Source: Armatimonadota bacterium
GTDB taxonomy: Bacteria > Armatimonadota > Fervidibacteria > Fervidibacterales > Fervidibacteraceae
Assembly: GCA_026419315.1 (NCBI GenBank)
Contig: JANZZQ010000022.1
Location: 1 to 12,433 of the forward strand
DNA: 12,433 nucleotides
Reading direction: 5' to 3'
Positions 6,899 through 12,433 of the stretch are shown one piece after another (position 1 is the first letter of the stretch; the number at the start of each line of letters is the position of its first letter). A program made the position numbers and the translations under genes. A model generated the notes under the pieces. The model did not search any database. It worked only from the letters and a program-made list of their open reading frames with translations, and was not told the origin of the DNA.

Positions 6899-6905
6899 TT
6901 CGAAA

Positions 6906-7877
6906 ATGGCGAACGTTTTGGTGACTGGGTGCGCGGGTTTTATCGGTTCTCACACGACCGAGAGGCTTCTGAAACGAGGAGATTTCGTCATCGGGGTTGA
7001 CAATTTTGACCCATTGTTTTACCGGCGTGAGATTAAAGAGCGGAACTTGAGGTGGGCCAAGCAGCAAAAAAACTTTGTTTTCTTTGAAGCCGACATATGC
7101 GACCAAGAAGCGATGCGGGAGATTTTTGAGCGTTACCGCCCCGAAAAAGTCGTGCACTTAGCAGCCCTGGCAGGTGTAGTTCCCTCTTTGGAGCGACCAG
7201 TTGATTACGACCGAGTGAATGTCCTCGGCACCGTCATCTTACTTGAACTTTCCCGCCTTTACGGCGTTGAAATGTTCGTCTTCGCTTCGTCATCTTCAGT
7301 TTACGGTGCCGACACGAAAGCACCATTTAAGGAGGATGAACCCGCAGTTAGACCTATTTCGCCCTACGGAGCGACGAAGCGGATGGGTGAACTTATTGCC
7401 TACACCTTCCACCACCTACACGACTTGCCCGTTACCTGTCTGAGGTTCTTCACCGTTTACGGTCCTCGCCAACGTCCGGACCTCGCCATTCACAAATTCG
7501 CTCGGTGCATAATCAAAGGCTGTCCAGTCCCTATCTACGGTGACGGGACAAGCCAGCGTGATTACACTTACATTGACGACATCGTTGACGGGATCGAAGC
7601 GGCTCTTGACAAACCTATGGGCTATGAAATCATCAACTTGGGCTGCGGTGAGCCTATTGTGCTGCTTCGCATGGTTGAACTTCTTGAGCAAGCTCTCGGC
7701 AAAAAGGCGAACTTGCAATTCTTGCCCATGCCCAAAACCGAGCCACTTTTGACCCATGCCGACATAACGAAGGCTCAAAAATTGCTTGGCTACAAACCCA
7801 AAGTTCGGTTTAACGAAGGGATTCACCTTTTCGTGGAATGGTTTTTGCGGGAGCTGAGGGACGGAATGGAACTTTGA
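6906..7877 (+). CDS. NAD-dependent sugar epimerase, likely UDP-glucuronate 4-epimerase
   Basis: A 323-residue extended SDR. The N-terminal Rossmann fold has TGCAGFIGSH (Gly8, Gly11, Gly14) and an NAD-ribose acid, Asp32, in GVDNFDP. A Ser run (128-131, SSSSVYG) and Tyr154-x3-Lys158 (YGATK) form the catalytic set. Features that favour UDP-glucuronate over UDP-glucose are DNFDPLFYRREIKERNL, AALAGVVPSLERP and RFFTVYGPRQRPDLAIHKF, all typical of CapI-type 4-epimerases that interconvert UDP-glucuronate and UDP-galacturonate. C-terminal elements IYGDGTSQRDYTYIDD and NLGCGEP line the nucleotide-sugar site. The length is usual. It starts the run of envelope-related genes, 30 bp ahead of pyrE. A plain UDP-glucose 4-epimerase remains possible; the SDR class is certain, the substrate is inferred. 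Confidence 0.85.
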   Translation: MANVLVTGCAGFIGSHTTERLLKRGDFVIGVDNFDPLFYRREIKERNLRWAKQQKNFVFFEADICDQEAMREIFERYRPEKVVHLAALAGVVPSLERPVDYDRVNVLGTVILLELSRLYGVEMFVFASSSSVYGADTKAPFKEDEPAVRPISPYGATKRMGELIAYTFHHLHDLPVTCLRFFTVYGPRQRPDLAIHKFARCIIKGCPVPIYGDGTSQRDYTYIDDIVDGIEAALDKPMGYEIINLGCGEPIVLLRMVELLEQALGKKANLQFLPMPKTEPLLTHADITKAQKLLGYKPKVRFNEGIHLFVEWFLRELRDGMEL

Positions 7878-7907
7878 CGATTCATTGCGCCGAGGAGGGG
7901 AGAAACC

Positions 7908-8480
7908 GTGTCCTTTGAAGAACAGTTGCGTCAATGGTTGGAAGAATGCGGGGCGCTCTTGACGGGGCATTTCTTGCTGACCAGTGGACTTCACAGCGAC
8001 AAATACGTTGAAAAGTTCCGGCTACTGGAGCGTCCCAATTTGGTGAGCGAAGTTTGCTCTGAAATCGTCCGAAGGTTCGAGGGCGAACGAATTGACGCCG
8101 TCCTTGGGCCCGCCGTTGGTGGAATCGTTTTGGCATTTGAAACGGCTCGGCAGCTGGGATGCCGCTACTTGTTCTCTGAGGCGGAAGATGGGCAAAGGGT
8201 CCTGAGGCGAGGCTTTACTATCCAGCGGGGGGAAAGGGTTTTGATCGTTGAAGACGTGGTGACGACGGGAGGTTCGGTGAAAGCAACTTTGAATTTGGCT
8301 GTGTCAAGTGGAGCGAAAGTCGTTGGCGTAGTTGTTCTCGTTGACAGGGGAGAAACCCCATTGCAACTTCCTGTCCGAACCGAGGTCCTTCTCCGCTTGC
8401 CGCTTAAAACTTTCCAGCCGGAATCGTGCCCGTTGTGTCAGCAAGGTATTCCGCTTGAGCGGCGGGGTAGCAAAAGGTAG
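7908..8480 (+). CDS. pyrE: Orotate phosphoribosyltransferase
   Basis: OPRTase transfers orotate onto PRPP to give OMP, the penultimate step of UMP synthesis (EC 2.4.2.10). This 190-residue protein has the family's N-terminal GHFLLTSGLHSDKYVEKF block (20-37), the Gly-rich LGPAVGGIVLAF loop (66-77) and the PRPP-binding motif VLIVEDVVTTGGS (111-123) with Glu115-Asp116. The C-terminal CPLCQQGIPLERRGS tail is seen in many thermophile-type PyrE proteins of about 185-195 residues. It is therefore complete. The start is the GTG at 7908, with AGGAGGGG ending at 7900 and a 7-nt spacer. It is the one housekeeping gene among envelope-sugar genes. UTP is needed to make UDP-sugars, but the grouping may be incidental. 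The next gene follows after 9 bp. Confidence 0.93.
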   Translation: MSFEEQLRQWLEECGALLTGHFLLTSGLHSDKYVEKFRLLERPNLVSEVCSEIVRRFEGERIDAVLGPAVGGIVLAFETARQLGCRYLFSEAEDGQRVLRRGFTIQRGERVLIVEDVVTTGGSVKATLNLAVSSGAKVVGVVVLVDRGETPLQLPVRTEVLLRLPLKTFQPESCPLCQQGIPLERRGSKR

Positions 8481-8489
8481 GTGGGATCT

Positions 8490-9530
8490 GTGCCCCCAAT
8501 CTTCCTTTTCGGATACTTTGGAGCGGGCAATTTCGGCGATGAGTGGACTCTCGCTTCTTTCCTCAAAGGTTGTCAACAAATCGGTTTGAGCCACAAGCGA
8601 TTTTTTGTTTTGAGCAGAAACCCGCAAAGGACAAAGGAAGAGCACGGAGTGGCAGCCGTTCCGAGAAATTGGCGCTCAATTCTCTCAACTTTGCGAAAAA
8701 GCCAACTGACTATTGGATGCGGCGGTTCGCTGTTGCAAGACCTCACAAGCTTCCGCTCGCTCGTTTTTTACTGCTTGCTCGTTTGGGTTGCGAAAGCGAT
8801 GGGCAAAAAAGTGGCAATGTTAGGACAAGGTCTGGGACCGCTCAAACGGCCTTTGAGCAGAAAACTGGCAAAACGAACTTTGAACGCTTGCGACTTGGTA
8901 ACTTTTCGTGAGGGAATCTCCTTTGAAACCGCCAGAAGTCTGGGAGTTCAACTTGACAATTGTTTTGTCACCGCAGACTTGACTTTCGTTTGGGACGAGT
9001 TGCCGCAAGTGGGGAGGAAGGCAGAATTCGGCATCAACATCCGCCCTCTCAAAGAGCCTTGGGACGAAAAAGCCCTCGCACAAGCGTTGAAAAATTTGCT
9101 TGGTGAGGGCGAACATGTCCTGTTGCTGCCGTTGCAACCTCAATCCGACGAATTTGCACTCAAAACTTTGGAAACCTACCTGCCCGCAAAGTGGTGGCGA
9201 TATGAGGCTTGGCGCAACGGTTTGGAAGGGATCGGGAGCGTTGGCTTTTTGGTTGCGATGAGGCTTCACGCTCTGGTTGCTGCTTGCTTGCTCAATGTCC
9301 CGTTCGTCGGGTTGAACTACGACCCGAAGGTGGCAAACATTTTCGGCAAAATCGCCGCAGAGCAAATTTTGCCGCTATCTGCAAGTTCGTCCGAACTTGC
9401 CGCTACAATCAAAAAAGTTCGCAGCGAAAACCACGAAACAACGAAACTTCGGCTCTCGGAGTTCGTGTCAACTCAAAGGCTTTCAGCGATGCGAAATTTT
9501 GATTTGGTGGCAAACAAACTTCTGAGTTGA
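8490..9530 (+). CDS. csaB: Polysaccharide pyruvyl transferase CsaB
   Basis: CsaB adds ketal pyruvate from phosphoenolpyruvate to a peptidoglycan-linked secondary polymer. That modification is the ligand for SLH domains of S-layer and outer-membrane anchoring proteins. The 346-residue protein shows the family's landmarks in order: GYFGAGNFGDE (8-18), CGGSLLQD (77-84), GQGLGPL near 117 and MRLHALVAACLLNVPFVGL with His260. A GNIRPL-like strand (FGINIRPL) starts the second Rossmann-like half. I chose the GTG at 8490, preceded by GGTAGGTGGG, because it gives a normal N-terminus (MPPIFLFGYFG). A GTG at 8481, abutting the pyrE stop, would add three residues. No SLH domain is visible in this window, so the protein partner must be elsewhere. 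Family is firm. Assignment to CsaB rather than another pyruvyl transferase rests on the motifs and length. Confidence 0.85.
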   Translation: MPPIFLFGYFGAGNFGDEWTLASFLKGCQQIGLSHKRFFVLSRNPQRTKEEHGVAAVPRNWRSILSTLRKSQLTIGCGGSLLQDLTSFRSLVFYCLLVWVAKAMGKKVAMLGQGLGPLKRPLSRKLAKRTLNACDLVTFREGISFETARSLGVQLDNCFVTADLTFVWDELPQVGRKAEFGINIRPLKEPWDEKALAQALKNLLGEGEHVLLLPLQPQSDEFALKTLETYLPAKWWRYEAWRNGLEGIGSVGFLVAMRLHALVAACLLNVPFVGLNYDPKVANIFGKIAAEQILPLSASSSELAATIKKVRSENHETTKLRLSEFVSTQRLSAMRNFDLVANKLLS

Positions 9531-9623
9531 GGGGCGAACGTGCCCAACTGAACGGTTAGCGTCAAAATTTCCTCGGGCGATTAAGGCGGACTTTTCCGTT
9601 CTCCCTTTCGGAGGTGCTTTTTA

Positions 9624-10748
9624 GTGAGAGTGCTCATAACAGGCGGCGCTGGATTTTTCGGGTTACACATGGCTCGCAGGCTTTTGATGGACGGGCACGA
9701 GGTTGTTTTACTGGACATTGCCGATTTTGACCCAGCTGAATACGAAACTTTAGGCGAACCGCTTCCGGAAGGGTGGGAGCAGAGAATTTCGTTCCGCAAA
9801 GGCGATGTTAGAAACCTGAGAGCGGTTGAAGAGTCCCTCGCAAACGTTGATGTTGTCATCCACGCTGCTGCTGCCCTTCCCCTTTGGCACCCAAAAGACA
9901 TCATCACGACCAATGTTGATGGGACGAGGGTTGTGTTGGAGTGCTCAAGAAGGCGAGGAATTGAACGGGTGATCTTCATTTCATCAACGGCCGTTTACGG
10001 CATCCCCGAAAAGCATCCGCTTTACGAGGATGACCCTTTGGATGGTGTTGGCCCTTATGGGAAAAGCAAGATTGCCGCAGAACAAATTTGCCTCCAGTTT
10101 CGCCAAAAGGGTATGGTTGTCCCAATCGTTCGCCCGAAGACTTTCATCGGGCCGGGAAGGTTGGGAGTGTTTCAAATCCTTTTCGACTGGGTTGAGCGGG
10201 GGAAGCCTATACCCGTTATTGGCAGCGGCTTGAACCGTTACCAGTTACTTGACGTTGAGGACTTGACGGAGGCGGTGATGCGTTTATTGGTTTTACCAAC
10301 GGATTCGGTTAACGACACCTTCAACATTGGAGCCGAAAGGTTTGGAACAGTTCGCGAAGATGTCCAGGCACTTTGCGACCACGCCGGGACCGGCGCTTAT
10401 GTTCTTCCGACACCCTCGGGTTTGGTAAAGTCGACTTTGAGGTTGCTTGAGGTCTTGAAACTTTCCCCGCTGTATAAGTGGGTTTACGGAACTGCGGACA
10501 AAGATTCGTTCGTCGCAATCGACCGGGCGAAGGAGAAGCTCGGGTGGCAACCGAAATACAGCAACGCCGAGGCTTTGTGCCGAACTTATGACTGGTATCA
10601 GGCTCACAAGGAGGAGTTGCAAGGTCGCACGGGAGTGACCCATCGGGTTGCATGGAGTCAAGGGGTTTTGAGAATTGTTCGCGACTTGCTTCCGTCGGGT
10701 AAAAAGGCAACGACACAAAAATCCCTGAACCCTCAGGGGAGAGCATAA
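9624..10748 (+). CDS. Extended SDR, NAD-dependent epimerase/dehydratase family
   Basis: A 374-residue extended short-chain dehydrogenase. The N-terminus has TGGAGFFG (Gly7, Gly10, Gly13) with Asp31 as the NAD-selecting acid. The catalytic set is Ser-Ser-Thr (120-122) before AVYG, and Tyr145-x3-Lys149 (YGKSK). The middle reads IVRPKTFIGPGRLGVFQILFDWVERGKPIPVIGSGLN in pieces typical of the broad COG0451 epimerase/3-beta-HSD-like group. FNIGAERFGTVRE and KEKLGWQPKYS complete the fold. The C-terminal 40 residues are basic and extend past the usual end. Substrate is not recognisable; a nucleotide sugar is likely from the neighbours. Start: GTG at 9624 with GGAGGTG at 9610-9616 and a 7-nt spacer. 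The 93-bp gap before it has GAACGG/CCGTTC (9550-9555 with 9596-9601) but no clear promoter. Confidence 0.82.
   Translation: MRVLITGGAGFFGLHMARRLLMDGHEVVLLDIADFDPAEYETLGEPLPEGWEQRISFRKGDVRNLRAVEESLANVDVVIHAAAALPLWHPKDIITTNVDGTRVVLECSRRRGIERVIFISSTAVYGIPEKHPLYEDDPLDGVGPYGKSKIAAEQICLQFRQKGMVVPIVRPKTFIGPGRLGVFQILFDWVERGKPIPVIGSGLNRYQLLDVEDLTEAVMRLLVLPTDSVNDTFNIGAERFGTVREDVQALCDHAGTGAYVLPTPSGLVKSTLRLLEVLKLSPLYKWVYGTADKDSFVAIDRAKEKLGWQPKYSNAEALCRTYDWYQAHKEELQGRTGVTHRVAWSQGVLRIVRDLLPSGKKATTQKSLNPQGRA
10722..10743 (+). promoter_or_regulatory. Hairpin that hides the ribosome-binding site of the last gene
   Basis: TCCCTGA (10722-10728) pairs with TCAGGGG (10733-10739), with one T-G pair and loop AACC. 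The right arm contains most of the Shine-Dalgarno AGGGGAGAG (10735-10743) of the gene starting at 10752. The hairpin lies inside the final codons of the preceding SDR gene, so ribosomes finishing that gene would melt it and expose the site. This suggests translational coupling; heat-dependent opening is also possible. Confidence 0.55.
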
Positions 10749-10751
10749 ACC

Positions 10752-12433
10752 ATGAAGGCAATTTGGTTGACAACAGCAATGCTCTTGTTTCTCGCTCCGT
10801 TGGGTTTCGTGCACGGTCAGGAGCATAAAAGCGGTGCCCTTCGTCTCCAAACTTCGCAGAAAACCGATGACGAACAAACAGGGAGATCGCCCGAAGGGCA
10901 GGATGGGGAACAAGCGGAATCAATCGCTTCCGGCGAGGTGAAAACTGAGCCTTCTGGTGAGGAGGAGAGGGGCACTTCGGAAACTGCGAACCAGATAACA
11001 CCATTGGCGCCCGAAGCGCCGAAACCGCCTGCCGAGCAAATCAAAAGGCGCAAGAAGCGTCCTTTTGAGTTCAAGATCACCGCACACGGTTACGCAAGTT
11101 TTCAGTATCAAGTTGGCAGCACCGTTCAAGGCACGGAAAAAGGTCGGCAAGTTTACCGGTATGAAAACTATGGGCTTTCAAAGGGTTTCAACGCTTACGG
11201 CTCATTGCAAGTTGATTGGCAAATGGGCAACTTCTCCATAAAGGGTGAGTGGACGCCTGCAAGGTATTCTCCGACAGCCCAAAGGTTCCGAACAGAATAC
11301 AATGCTGGCAGCACAAAATTCACCTACGGCAACTTGTTCCTTTCGCTTCAAGGTAACCAATTTGTCTCGTTTTCTCGCTACGCTCAAGGGCTGCAAATCG
11401 AGCACAAGTTTGGCGACTCGGGGGATTTGGTTTTGGTGACTTTTGAGACTCCTTCTCAAATCGTAACCGAGACGTTACAAGGTAACAATTCGCCTGGCCC
11501 TTATTTCTTGAGGCGAAGCCCAATCATTGAGGGGAGCGAACAAGTCAGGCTTGACGAAAGGCCGCTCCGCCGCGGCGTTGACTACACCATCGACTACAAT
11601 TACGGTCAAATCATGTTTGCGACCCCTATCCCACCAACTTCAACGATCGCTGTTAGTTACGAAAGCGTCGGTTACGGCGGGGCTGGACGTTTTATCGGTT
11701 TCAGGTCAAATTGGCGAACTGGGCAAAACGGCAGGTTAGGCATAACTTTCTTGACACAAAATGTCCCTTTCACTATCACCGAAAAAGCCGAACGACGTCG
11801 TGAGGAATTCCTCGGCAACGGCACAACGGGTCCGCTCCTTTTGCAAGTCCGACCAGTGGCTGTTGGGAGCGAAAAGGTTTTTGTCAACGGCATCCAACAA
11901 ACTCGTGAATTGCACTACCGAATTGATTACGCCACTGGCATCATCTCTTTCCTTCAACCAGTTCCCACCGGAGCAATAGTTGTCATTGAGTATCACCGAG
12001 CTGCTGCAACGAGAGCGACAATAGGGACTCTGAGGTTGATGGGACTTGACTGGAGTGGGGATTTGGGGGAAATTGGGAGGTTGAGCTGGCAATTCGGCAT
12101 GAGCAGTGGCGGTGACAGGAACGGTTGGGCTTCGGAAATTCGTCTGAACGGGGAAAACCGAAGGCTCGCCTACACAATCCGATGGCAAAAAGTCGGTAGC
12201 GGCTTCACGAGAATTGAGAACACCGATTTCTTCCGAAACGATTCGGGTCTGGCGGCTGAACTGAGATACGAGCTTTTTCAAGGCTTATCTTTGGTGGCAG
12301 GTTGGCAAAACAGCAAAACCGCAGGTGGTCGTTACTTCGGCATCGGCGAGCAGGGGAACGTTTCTGAGAGTCGCAACCGAGACTTGAATTTAAGCCTAAG
12401 TTTTGAACGCCCCAAACTCCCGAGATTGCAAGT
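10752..12433 (+). CDS. Large exported protein, probable outer-membrane beta-barrel (3' end missing)
   Basis: The frame stays open from ATG 10752 to the window edge, at least 560 codons. Residues 1-22 are a signal peptide (MKAIWLTTAMLLFLAPLGFVHG). Residues 24-100 are acidic, Pro/Glu-rich and probably disordered, ending in a basic patch (KRRKKRPFEF). From about 104 the sequence has alternating hydrophobic and aromatic strands (ITAHGYASFQYQV, YGNLFLSLQG, GRLGITFLTQ, RLAYTIRWQ, LAAELRYELFQGLSLVAGWQ), the pattern of an outer-membrane barrel. Two copies of a GSExV...DYxIDYxxGxIxF unit occur at 261-304 and 372-414. Similar phrases occur in large surface proteins such as SprA-like ones, but I cannot name the family. 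No SLH domain is seen. The gene lies 3 bp after the SDR gene, so it is likely cotranscribed with it. Confidence 0.8.
   Translation, partial: MKAIWLTTAMLLFLAPLGFVHGQEHKSGALRLQTSQKTDDEQTGRSPEGQDGEQAESIASGEVKTEPSGEEERGTSETANQITPLAPEAPKPPAEQIKRRKKRPFEFKITAHGYASFQYQVGSTVQGTEKGRQVYRYENYGLSKGFNAYGSLQVDWQMGNFSIKGEWTPARYSPTAQRFRTEYNAGSTKFTYGNLFLSLQGNQFVSFSRYAQGLQIEHKFGDSGDLVLVTFETPSQIVTETLQGNNSPGPYFLRRSPIIEGSEQVRLDERPLRRGVDYTIDYNYGQIMFATPIPPTSTIAVSYESVGYGGAGRFIGFRSNWRTGQNGRLGITFLTQNVPFTITEKAERRREEFLGNGTTGPLLLQVRPVAVGSEKVFVNGIQQTRELHYRIDYATGIISFLQPVPTGAIVVIEYHRAAATRATIGTLRLMGLDWSGDLGEIGRLSWQFGMSSGGDRNGWASEIRLNGENRRLAYTIRWQKVGSGFTRIENTDFFRNDSGLAAELRYELFQGLSLVAGWQNSKTAGGRYFGIGEQGNVSESRNRDLNLSLSFERPKLPRLQ

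Noticed and set aside
6762..6905. N-terminal extension of the first epimerase from GTG 6762
   Set aside because: It covers the strong hairpin, has no ribosome-binding site and would displace the Rossmann motif 48 residues inward.
1..12433. CRISPR arrays, transposases, tRNA or rRNA genes
   Set aside because: I found no regularly spaced direct repeats, no transposase-like protein and no rRNA or tRNA signature on either strand.

Overview
The window reads as a compact chromosomal segment of a thermophilic, diderm (two-membrane) bacterium, with every recognisable gene on the + strand. The evidence for a diderm is an exported protein that looks like an outer-membrane beta-barrel (from 10752 to the right edge) and a CsaB-type pyruvyl transferase. 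Base composition is moderate, GTG starts are common, and one candidate RNA is about 78% GC in a much less GC-rich setting. An Armatimonadota/Fervidibacter-like or other deep-branching hot-spring lineage would fit, but that is an inference from style and gene content, not from a marker gene.

Left part (1-3227). The C-terminal end of SecA, including its zinc-binding tail, is present. SecA homology stops abruptly near base 50, and there is an in-frame TGA at 30-32, so the gene is broken, interrupted or misassembled at the window edge. It is followed by a tandem-GNAT acetyltransferase and a DUF885 family protein with an HEAYPGHH motif.

Middle (3228-6734). A 390-bp spacer carries a good sigma70-type promoter whose predicted start falls on a perfect 15-bp GC-only-rich stem enclosing 43 nt. 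This is my best candidate for an undescribed small RNA. A terminator-like hairpin then precedes the gene for a tricorn-type protease, which has a signal peptide, 13 recognisable propeller blades, a PDZ domain and an S41 catalytic domain with Ser/His, Ser and Glu in place.

Right part (6735-12433). After a 171-bp spacer with a strong 16-bp bulged hairpin come a UDP-glucuronate-4-epimerase-like SDR, pyrE, csaB, a second extended SDR, and a large exported protein running off the right edge. Gaps are 30, 9, 93 and 3 bp, so this is probably one transcription unit or two. Apart from pyrE the theme is cell-envelope polysaccharide. The two sugar-nucleotide enzymes could make a polymer that CsaB pyruvylates, and pyruvylated polymers anchor SLH-domain proteins in several lineages. 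The ribosome-binding site of the last gene is buried in a hairpin formed by the end of the preceding gene, which suggests translational coupling.
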